This document shows, one piece after another, positions 44,925 to 53,793 of a DNA stretch of 64,000 bases. Position 1 is the first letter of the stretch. Each line of letters opens with the position of its first letter. The stretch comes from Nipponacmea schrenckii (lineage: Eukaryota; Mollusca; Gastropoda; Lottiidae), in NCBI GenBank assembly GCA_030562195.1, contig CM060200.1, positions 17,856,001 through 17,920,000 on the forward strand, given 5' to 3'. The notes under the pieces are model-generated. The model had not been told where the DNA came from, ran no database searches, and saw only the letters and a list, made by a program, of their open reading frames with translations. A program made the position numbers and the translations under genes.

Positions 44925-44968
44925 TAAAGGTGACGATTATACTCTGGTTAATAAATGTGAAATTTGGA
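44925..44968 (+). pseudogene. Orphan end of a receptor tail exon (gene A/C family)
   Basis: CCTAAAGGTGACGATTATAC and the following bases encode PKGDDYTLVNKC, then EIWTIC and a stop; 3' flanking AAATTTGGACAATTTGTTGA matches the gene A 3' end at 7142-7162. The rest of this exon, upstream, is replaced by the 5'-truncated LINE Y that ends at about 44920. It proves a further paralogue on the plus strand, destroyed or displaced by retrotransposon insertion. Confidence 0.85.
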
Positions 44969-44999
44969 CAATTTGTTGAACTGTACAGCGATTTCTATC

Positions 45000-46040
45000 A
45001 CAAGCCACGTAACTTGCAAACCGTTCGCTGAACATTTTGTTCATATTGAAAAAAAAGAAAACTAGTAGAGTTAGCTCTGACCTTTATTGAAACTATTATT
45101 CTACTATATTTTCTTATCACGGATCATATCTTCCAATTCATTTCATCGACTCAGAAGCAGCGGCTTGGATCAATTGAGTTATTCAAAGATAGCAATGCAA
45201 TGCATTGAAATACGCCCAAATGGCAGCCATACTACAGATACATATGTTAAAGATTTTTCTACGTTTAACTATATATCTCGGTAAAAAGTATCCTACAACA
45301 CAAAAATCAGATCAGATCAACTTTAAGTCCCCAATAACCCACATGCCAAATATTTTAATGACACCATATCTAACAAGCGTTACAGAAATAACATGATGGC
45401 GATTAGCAGTAACTCATGCTAGTTTACCAGGAAATTTATCGCAGGAATTATTAATTGATGCACGACTTTCACAAAGGTTTGCTTCTATTATAAAAGATAC
45501 ATTCACAATTTCAAGCCGGTCGTCGGCAGATGTCAAGTGTTCTGAAGTTAAAACTAAATAAAACTTAGGTCTAATAAAGCCAACGTTTACAAGCGATATC
45601 TAATTTAGGCTATTGATATCGGGACGAATCAAATAAATTCTAGTAAGATAAAACCTTTATTAGGGCTACCGGTATTTAAATATGTTGTCGATATGAGGAT
45701 ATGGCCCTCCAACATAATGTAGGGTAGGACATCCATTTCAGAATTTGACCTACTTAATCGGAGATTTTCTTTTTGAAAGTCAGTCGATAAGACTGTCGTC
45801 AAGATATTGATTCTCACTATTTTACATGTCATAATAACATTGTTTGACGAATGCACTGCATACTTTGATAATATAATAACACAAACACAAACCTTCGTGA
45901 AATATAAAAAGAAAGAAATTTAAGCTGTAGAAGTGACAAGATCGACATAATTTATTAAATTTTAGACTCGACAATCCAGTCCTTCTGATAACTATGTAAT
46001 AGTAATTAGTCTGGGTGACAGAGACTACAATTCGCGGGTT
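45000..46040. other. No gene seen
   Basis: AT-rich flank downstream of the orphan tail. Only short frames without conserved features are present. Confidence 0.45.
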
Positions 46041-46390
46041 TATTGAATTCACGCGTTCGGATTGGTTGTGACGTCAAAAAGGGGAGGTCTGTCGAATTGT
46101 CAATATGTCGGCTGGAAAATAAGTACAAGACTGTTACCCTGAAGTTTTATACTATATCTCGACCAAAAATTGTCCGATCAGCACCAAAATCAATAGGGAT
46201 CCTCTTTGTAATGTTATTAACCCATATAACAAAAATCAAAAAAATCCATTGTGAATTGTAGACTGTAGAGTGAGTACAAGAAAAATGTGAACAGACACAC
46301 AGACACACACACACACACACACACAGACAGACAGACAGGGGTGATCACAATATACGACCAAAATACATTTTGGGCGTATAAAAATAAAGT
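46041..46390 (+). mobile_element. MITE-like element with CA/GACA microsatellite and GGGCGTATAAAAA end
   Basis: It begins around TTGAATTCACGCGTTCGG, has an (AC)n/(GACA)n stretch at 46288-46336 and ends GGGGTGATCACAATATACG then a hairpin-like AAAATACATTTTGGGCGTATA. The end matches the insertion at 16285-16505, and CCGATCAGCACCAAAATCAAT is the kind of sequence found in the same element class. Non-coding. Confidence 0.6.
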
Positions 46391-46589
46391 GAAATTTCGG
46401 AATTTTTTTGCTCCATCTAGAACTTTATTTCCCTGTTTTTGTCTGAGTATATCTCCCGATTACTCCTAGAGCGCTGGCACTGGATTACCGAGCCATAACT
46501 ATACGGAGGTCGTGGTCCGTGGTGGTCGGGAGTCTTCGGAGATGACTCCTCTACAATTTTTTCATGGCCACACCAAATAAAACAATAAA

Positions 46590-46870
46590 CGTAAACTAAC
46601 CGAGGCAGAATTTACTGAATTATCTAGCTCGTCTAGTGATTCCTGGCCTCGGTTTCTTGTCATTATAAGTAGTGACCCTGAGAGGTCTTTGGCATCTTTA
46701 TCACCTTTCGCCATCGCCAAAGGAATAGCTGGTTATGTTAGCGAACCTAAATACTATCTAATCTATTGCTAGAATGCCACCGAAAAATTCACTCTGAGCT
46801 ATTATTAAAATCAACATCATCAGTAATTATTCCCATCAGTGTATTCAATTCTGTTTCAATTTCACTGGCA
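46590..46870 (+). pseudogene. LINE ORF1 fragment
   Basis: The plus strand reads LTEAEFTELSSSSSDSWPRF, then LVIISSDPERSLASLSPFAI and AKGIAGYVSEPK, followed by RKIHSELLLKSTSSVIIPISVF after a break. The phrase Ser-Pro-Phe-Ala-Ile-x-Lys-Gly-Ile and the LLKSTS-x-IPI-x-V order are typical of the ORF1 protein of Jockey/I-like LINEs in molluscs and other invertebrates. Only this piece is present. Confidence 0.6.
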
Positions 46871-47336
46871 TATTTCTGTTTCATTATATATATACATTTT
46901 ATTATCATTTTGTCATTAAGTAACGAAATAAGCATGGCGGTTAATATATTTTATATTGTACATATTTTGTGATTTTAATATCTCAAGTAATATTTTTATT
47001 TTCTTTGCTTCGATTGTTCTTTTGTTACATACTAAGTTTGAAGTGCATTGGCGTGTAAAAAAACGATTTAAACATACCCTAAATACATAGTGTGTATCAA
47101 GTAGGAAGTAAAAAGCCAACCCTGGTTATAAAGGGTATAGGATATAGTGTACACCTATATACCATACCTTACTGCTTCACTTATTTATAATGTTAATATT
47201 TTAGTTGAATGTTAGTTATTGAGTATATCGATAGAATAGTTTTAAAGTAAAGGATGATCTGGATTATTACTAAGAAGTTATAAATTACAAGATTTTATTT
47301 AAACAAACCAATCAGAATACGAGGAATAGAAAAGTT

Positions 47337-49908
47337 ATGGGAGGTTTATTTGTTATACTGGTGAATATCGTCAAGTTAAGTTTTATCATTACTACAGGTA
47401 AGTTAGAGTAACATATATCTATAATACATTACTACAGGTAAGTTAGAGTAACATATATCTATAATACATTACTACAGGTAAGTTAGAGTAACATATATCT
47501 TTGTTGATGTACAAAATACGAGGTTCAAGTGTATAGAGGTATAACGTTGCCAAAATTCTCGATTGTGTTGCACCTTTAAAATACCAATGTCGTCGGTAAA
47601 AAATGCATTTGTCAATACTGCAAAGAACAATTGTCGATATGTAAATGAAAAATGTATAAATATATACATAGTCAAACTTGTATTTTCAAAACTTGCATTA
47701 AAAAACCTTGCATAATATCGAACATATAACTTATATGGAATGATGACGTATTCATTTGAATACGTAAAAGGGCGTCAGGATGTAACTTATTAATTCTCCC
47801 TAACGGTCAAGGTCGGTATTAAGGGCAGAATAACCAGTTTGTTTAAGATTTACAATCCCAACTTGATTTATTCTCTGACTACTGTAATCAATGTATATAT
47901 AGAGAAAACAAGAGTCCTTCTATTTGGGCAAGGGAGACAACTACAAAATCTATTATTACTACATTGATTAGGTTTCAGCTCAAAACAAAACAAATGGCTA
48001 AATCTCATAAAAAAATATCCTTGATGATTGTGGACTAAGTTATATCTGGATAGACCATCAGTTCCCTAATATTTCATGGCTAAAACATAAAATTAAAAAT
48101 ATATTAATAGATCAATTCTCCCAAACCTGGCACAGTGATTTACATAACTCCCCAAAAGCACTCAATTACAGACTATTCAAACATAAACTCGAACTTGAGC
48201 TATACTTACTAAAACTAAACGAAAGAAACAAAATAATACTATGTAAATTCCGAACTTCAAATTCACCCTTACCAATAGAAACTGGTAGATGGCTAAAAAT
48301 CAACCGACAAGATAGAATATGCCCATTATGTGATAGAAAAGAAATTGGAGATATTATATTTTCACTTGCTCTCGTTTTGACAATATACGATTCCAATATC
48401 TCCCGAATACTTATAAACAATATAACAATACCATAGCTTTCTCAAATATATTTAACTTCAAACAATGCAGCAAACTTAATAAACTATGTCAATTTATATT
48501 CAAAATACTTCAAAACTTTCTATCACCAATGTCATCTTAATGTATTAAATGTAAATTAACGTATATCTTAATTTCTGAGAATTATTCTTGATCTCCATCC
48601 ATTATTGTATATATGAATTGTATATATTACTCATTTTATTACGTATTTCGACTTTGGCGAAAACGTATTGTAATCGTTCGGATTATTTTATTTCTAATTT
48701 TTTTTTTTTTTTTGCGATTTTCGGATGAGTTTGCAGACAAACTGGTAAAAGGTGCAGAAATTCTAAATCTACAGTTGATCTTAGAATGATTTCTATTATC
48801 AAATAAAAAAAACCGGAAGTTCTATCAGACCGTGAATTCTCGTTTAATATAGATGGTAACATTTGAAACTTTACCGGTTGATAGGCGATATGATTATAAT
48901 ATTTGAAAAATTTTGAAAGAAAAAATTCGACTTCCGGTTTAGCCTCAAATGATGTAATTACGTAACTTCCGGTCTATAACAGCTAGGTGAAAAGTGAAAA
49001 CTGTTTTATAAATAACGTGTCAATAGTAATCTATTTGATGACAATTGTCATATTTTCGCCATCTTTAACCGTTACGGAAGGTGTGAACTAATTATTTTAT
49101 GACTTTGAAAACTAGGTAAACTGATATTCAATATATTGTCTAGATGTAGGTCATTGCAAATTTAGCCGACATAATATTTTAAGACTGTTCATAATATTGT
49201 AAGCAATTCTAGTTGTATTTTGTATTGTATTTGATTGAATTTCTTTTAACAGCAAACTTTGCTGTAAAGAATAAAGTTCTGTTCTGGTAAATCCTTTTTG
49301 ACCAGTCTAGAGATAATTTTTGTTAGATCAATAATTGGTAAATCATAGTCAACTCGTTAGGTAACAGTCCTGTTATAAGTTGTTGTAAGATCAATAATTG
49401 GTAATTAACAGGGATCAATGGATACATCAGAATCTTTGATTCAGGGTAAATTTTGTTAAGCTGGACAATTATTTCTTAGAGATTCGGACAAATACAAAAA
49501 AAACAAAAAAAAAAAAACAATTAAAAACAAATGTTAACTTATTTTATTATTAATTTTATATTTCAGTATCAAGTGTTGAAATTTGTAGTAATGACTCAAG
49601 TATTGGAGAATTGGTTTCTTTTATTGGGAAACCTAAAAATGTCGAATCTTGTGGATGTTCAGTTAAACTGGTTGGTGGCGGGGAGAAATCAGATGTAACT
49701 TTCCAGACAGATGAGAATCCCAAAGGTTGTCAGTATAAACTGATGTTTAAGTTGAAGACAGTAACAAGGGAATACAGCTGTACCAACTATCCTGGTCTAC
49801 TCACATTTACAATGGCACCAACAGATCAACTTGATATTAAATTGGTAAACGAAAACAACAACAAAACAGATTTCATCTTTAGTTTCAATATACAAACCAA
49901 AATAGGGG
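47337..49908 (+). CDS. Gene B: secreted or receptor protein, signal-peptide and CUB-like exons (partial)
   Basis: Exon 1, 47337-47397, encodes MGGLFVILVNIVKLSFIITT, a signal peptide, ending in phase 1 at GTAAGT. Exon 2, 49567-49908, follows TATATTTCAG and joins in phase as V-SSVEICSNDSSIGE, then CGCSVKLVGGG, GCQYKLMFKLKT, SCTNYPGLLTFTMAP and DFIFSFNIQTKIG. It ends in phase 1 at GGTAGG, exactly as in gene C exon 2. The C-x-C, GCxY and final F-x-F strand order fits a divergent CUB-like beta-sandwich, and it is homologous to the gene C ectodomain. No stalk, TM or tail exon was found up to 53.7 kb; they may lie in the gap at 50724-51223 or be lost. A LINE fragment lies in intron 1. Confidence 0.72.
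47386..47500 (+). repeat. Three tandem copies of the gene B exon 1/donor junction (40 bp)
   Basis: The unit CATTACTACAGGTAAGTTAG plus AGTAACATATATCTATAATA occurs three times (donors at 47398, 47438, 47478). The first copy is the real end of exon 1; the others place two more consensus GTAAGT donors in the intron. Use of the distal donors would read into TAA within five codons. Confidence 0.88.
47920..48545 (+). pseudogene. LINE C-terminal fragment in gene B intron 1
   Basis: Plus strand, with shifts: ISWLKHKIKNILIDQF, QTWHSDLHNS, LCKFRTSNSPLPIETGRW, RICPLCDRKEIGD. This is the C-terminal finger region of LINE type Y or a close relative (compare LCKFRTN and RICPVCDL in 42571-42939). The RT is absent. 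Confidence 0.68.
48641..49130. mobile_element. AT-rich non-coding repeat element, shorter copy
   Basis: Starts ACGTATTTCGACTTTGGCGA like 34648 and contains the same CTTCCGGTTTAGCCTCAAATGA and GTTACGGAAGGTGTGA motifs, but with internal deletions compared with the copy at 34648-35690. Confidence 0.75.
49140..49560. other. Gene B intron 1, 3' part: no further gene
   Basis: AT-rich sequence with a short retroelement-like tail (AGCAAACTTTGCTGTAAAG, then AATAAAG) near 49253-49275 and the T-rich acceptor of exon 2. Confidence 0.45.
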
Positions 49909-50009
49909 GTAGGAGACTAAAACTAAGTAGAATTACTTACATTAATTATCTTCTTTCCTATAATTTCAATCAATATTTACCATCATGTGCCCATAATTAC
50001 AAACTTAAT

Positions 50010-50034
50010 TGCAGTGCGTTAATCGAACGCACTG
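50010..50034. other. 25-base perfect palindrome
   Basis: GCAGTGCGTT, a five-base centre, then AACGCACTGC. It lies about 100 bases past the gene B exon 2 donor. It could be the end of a small inverted-repeat element; no partner is visible. Confidence 0.6.
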
Positions 50035-50169
50035 CTTTGTTTTCAAAATGTCTTCTTTTTTTTTTTCGAATTTCACATTCGATTATTCTCATAGAAGGCA
50101 ACTTGCCACAAACTACTAGTTGCTATTGCCTATTCAAACTGCGAGACTTGTATTTTTTAAATGTGAAAT

Positions 50170-50723
50170 GACGTCATTTAGAGCAACCGGAAACGAGCTG
50201 TGGGCAATGGCGTTTTTTTGGTTTTTGCTCTTTATTATCTTTATTTTTCAACTGATTTTGACATAACTTATTTTGTTAGCTTCTTTTAACTGCTAGCTAC
50301 ATAACTGCAGTTTAAAACTGCTAATTTTATTACTTTTGTAGCTGACTTTTTTAATTTCAATATTTGCGTTTTTTTCTACAATTTTATTCTCATCCACCTG
50401 AAAATAGGTAGATAGACATTTTAAATGCGATCTAAAATTATTTTTCAAATTTTTGACGTCATTTCCGGTTTTGAAGTTATTCTCTTGTAAATTTTAGAAA
50501 CCTAACTTCCGGAATCTTAAGATATTTCAAAACTTCGTTTTGCAACATGCTACAAATAGTCATACAAAAAAACGAAGATGAAAAAATCCGGACCGGAAGC
50601 AAAAGATCAGCCGCCATATTGAAATGTCAAACTTTTGTAAAATTCAAAATGGGGCCTCAGGGGATAAAGCGATTTTCGTTATTTTTTCATATCTAATAAC
50701 TAGAGTCGATTGCACAATTTTGT
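50170..50723. other. AT-rich repeat-like sequence up to the gap
   Basis: Contains GACGTCATTTCCGGTTTTGA, CTTCCGGAATC and GCCGCCATATTGAA words resembling those in the element at 34648-35690, so it is probably a diverged relative. No coding sequence. Confidence 0.4.
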
Positions 50724-51223
50724 NNNNNNNNNNNNNNNNNNNNNNNNNNNNNNNNNNNNNNNNNNNNNNNNNNNNNNNNNNNNNNNNNNNNNNNNNNNNN
50801 NNNNNNNNNNNNNNNNNNNNNNNNNNNNNNNNNNNNNNNNNNNNNNNNNNNNNNNNNNNNNNNNNNNNNNNNNNNNNNNNNNNNNNNNNNNNNNNNNNNN
50901 NNNNNNNNNNNNNNNNNNNNNNNNNNNNNNNNNNNNNNNNNNNNNNNNNNNNNNNNNNNNNNNNNNNNNNNNNNNNNNNNNNNNNNNNNNNNNNNNNNNN
51001 NNNNNNNNNNNNNNNNNNNNNNNNNNNNNNNNNNNNNNNNNNNNNNNNNNNNNNNNNNNNNNNNNNNNNNNNNNNNNNNNNNNNNNNNNNNNNNNNNNNN
51101 NNNNNNNNNNNNNNNNNNNNNNNNNNNNNNNNNNNNNNNNNNNNNNNNNNNNNNNNNNNNNNNNNNNNNNNNNNNNNNNNNNNNNNNNNNNNNNNNNNNN
51201 NNNNNNNNNNNNNNNNNNNNNNN
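50724..51223. other. Assembly gap (500 N)
   Basis: Exactly 500 undetermined bases. It lies where the stalk and TM exons of gene B would be expected. Confidence 0.99.
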
Positions 51224-51294
51224 GAAGATAAAGGGGTATAACAAAAATTAATGAAATATCATTCATCATGAATATTCAAATATAAAATAAAAGT

Positions 51295-51480
51295 CATTCT
51301 TTCAATGATATCCCCGACAGTGCTCCTACCTATTCCATACTAATCTCTTAGTTCTTTTTGTGTGAGTTTTGGAATTTTCTCGGAGTCTTTGATCAAGTTG
51401 ACCTTCTGACCTAAAGTTAACTCAACTCGCATACGTTTGGCTGACGGAGTTCTAGAATTTTTTTTGGGACCTTTTTTCGG
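51295..51480 (-). pseudogene. Pogo/Tigger-like transposase N-terminus (CENP-B HTH) with a stop
   Basis: The minus strand reads PSAKRMRVELTLGQKVNLIK, then DSEKIPKLTQKELRD, a TAG stop and YGIGRSTVGDIIER. This is the CENP-B/pogo HTH pattern (LT-x-xQK-x-xLI, K-x-xQ-x-xLA, YGI-x-xSTV-x-DI). The in-frame TAG replaces a helix residue before Tyr-Gly-Ile. Sequence beyond diverges, so only the N-terminus remains. Confidence 0.72.
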
Positions 51481-51529
51481 GGTTCATATTGCCATATGAA
51501 GTTATACTTTTTACACCCCATATTAAACC

Positions 51530-52345
51530 AATACACAAGGACATGGACCAGTCTTACATTCAGCCCATGGAGACAAACATAGACTCTTTATATTACATGG
51601 GTCAGAATTAGGTCTAATACACAAGGACATGGACCAGTCTTACATTCAGCCCATGGAGACAAACATAGACTCTTTATATTACATGGGTCAGAATTAGGTC
51701 TAATACACAAGGACATGGACCAGTCTTACATTCAGCCCATGGAGACAAACATAGACTCTTTATATTACATGGGTCAGAATTAGGTCTAATACACAAGGAC
51801 ATGGACCAGTCTTACATTCAGCCCAAAGAGACAAACATAGACTCTTTATTTTACATGGGTCAGAATTAGGTCCAATACACAAGGACATGGTCCTGTCTAA
51901 CATTCAGCTCATAGAGACAAACATAGACTCTTTATTTTACATGGGTCAGAATTAGGTCCAATATACAAGGACATGGTCCTGTCTAACATTCAGCCCATGG
52001 AGACAAACATAGACTCTTTATTTACATGGGTCAGAATTAGGTCCAATATACAAGGACATGGTCCTGTCTAACATTCAGCCCATGGAGACAAACATAGACT
52101 CTTTATTTACATGGGTCAGAATTAGGTCCAATATACAAGGACATGGTCCTGTCTAACATTCAGCCCATGGAGACAAACATAAACTCTTTATTTTACATGG
52201 ATCAGAATTAGGTCCAATACACAAGGACATGGTCCTGTCTAACATTCAGTCTATAGAGACAAACATAGACTCTTTATTTTACATGGGTCAGAATTAGGTC
52301 CAATACACGAGGACATGGTCCTGTCTAACATTCAGCCCATGAGAG
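51530..52345. repeat. 86-bp minisatellite, about 9.5 copies
   Basis: Units start ACACAAGGACATGG at 51533, 51619, 51705 and so on. The first four copies read GGACCAGTCTTACATT, the later ones GGTCCTGTCTAACATT, so two subtypes are arranged in two blocks. No coding role is visible. Confidence 0.95.
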
Positions 52346-52388
52346 ACAATACAATGGAAAAAAAGAATAAACAAGTAAATTAAAAGCT

Positions 52389-52805
52389 GTGTATACCAAC
52401 GAAATTAAATTTATGTTTGACTTTATCCTAATTTTGTCAAGTTTGACTTTTGTTCAAGTAAGAGTCAAGGTAAGAGCGCTGCATACGGCTCTAATAATAG
52501 TAGATTATTCAAACGGCTTTATACATAAGAGTGGATACAAAACTTATATTTTGATGGGTTCTGCTATAGTAACAGCTATGCATACCATTGAAGTAATAAT
52601 TAAGTTTGACTTTAGCCAAGGTAAGACTCTACACGCGGCCATAAGGATAGTAAATATTCCAAACGGCTTTATCCATAGGGTGGATACATCTTATTATTTA
52701 ATACTTAAAACTATATTTCTTAATTTATGCAGTAACAATTGCTTATTGATATTAATGTATTTCTATCACTTAATTTCAAATATTAAAAAAGTTGAAAACT
52801 CCTGA
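52389..52805 (+). other. Imperfect two-unit repeat with an open frame, coding doubtful
   Basis: Two units of about 160 bases share CGGCTCTAATAATAGTA/CGGCCATAAGGATAGTA and CAAACGGCTTTATACATA/CAAACGGCTTTATCCATA, giving NGFIHKSGYK and NGFIHRVDTS in the open 138-residue frame. There are no introns, no known motif and a poor start. It is more likely a duplicated non-coding segment that happens to be open. Confidence 0.35.
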
Positions 52806-52809
52806 AACA

Positions 52810-52915
52810 GACTTAAATCCTTCCAAATTGTACTTCAAGAATCGACTGTATATTGAATAGTAAAGTTTGGTTATATTAGCTACAACAATTAGTACGTCCT
52901 TTATAATAAAACATT
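52810..52915. repeat. Direct repeat of gene C 3' flank, copy 1
   Basis: Matches 53648-53755 (CAAGAATCGACTGTATATT, GTAAAGTTTGGTTATATTAG, CTACAACAATTAGTACGTCC). In copy 2 it lies just past the gene C stop codon, so the terminal region of a gene C-like unit has been duplicated about 840 bases away. Confidence 0.85.
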
Positions 52916-53202
52916 AGTGTACTCGTGGCTTGTATGTGAAACGCCTTCCTGCTGTTTTGGAACATCTTCTTGTTGTTTTATAGTCTATTATTCTGTGACT
53001 CTTGGTTTTAATCCTCTAAATCGGGCTCAGGGCTAGTATTCTAGATACGAACTGTGTAGGATGAGAGAGTTTTTCAAGATCTATATTTGATGTATGTTTC
53101 ATAGTAAGGTTTAGAATGAACTATTTGTTGGGTTTGAAATTTAATCTTCAAATGGTATTTAGAAAATGTGTTGGATTAAATTAACTAATTCTTGTGGAAT
53201 AC

Positions 53203-53282
53203 AATTACTAACTTTATTTAAGCACTTCCATTGCTTGATAAAGATGGCTGGTTGAAATGTCGCTTAAATAAAGTTAGTAATT
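53203..53282. other. Hairpin with 21-base perfect arms
   Basis: AATTACTAACTTTATTTAAG plus C at 53203-53223 is repeated inverted at 53262-53282, with a 38-base loop containing GCTTGATAAAGATGGCTGG and TTGAAATGTC. The GAAATGTC/AATAAAG layout resembles the motif at 8590-8720 and other retroelement ends. Confidence 0.8.
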
Positions 53283-53793
53283 TGTTCATTCTATTTTTTT
53301 TTTCATAGTAAAAATACAATAATAAAGAACATGAAAATGAAATAACAACAAAAAGTACAAATAAACAGGACACAGAAAAACTACTTAATAATTAAGTGAT
53401 TATTTTAAACGAAGATTTTATCATTGTTATAATCAATTAGAAAGTTAACATGTAAACCATCCTATATCACCGTTATAGACAATTATAGTTATTATAGAAT
53501 AACTTACCACCCAAGCAGGGGAGTTCAAGGGAGTAAGATATAGCACTATTTTGAATCTGGTCTGATACAAAAAATATATATAAAAAAAAAACACAATAAT
53601 AACGGACAACTATTAATTTCTTCTACTTGTGTTAAGTTGAAATAATCCGAAACAGACTTTCATTCCTCCAAATTATACTTCAAGAATCGACTGTATATTA
53701 AATAGTAAAGTTTGGTTATATTAGCTACAACAATTAGTACGTCCTTTATAATAATTTTAGATACCAACATCCAGTTCTACAGATTCTCTAAAT

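Noticed and set aside
49909..50171. C-terminal extension of the gene B exon 2 frame (GRRLKLSRIT...)
   Set aside because: A donor at 49909 matches the phase of gene C exon 2, and the sequence after it has no similarity to the family; it is intronic read-through.
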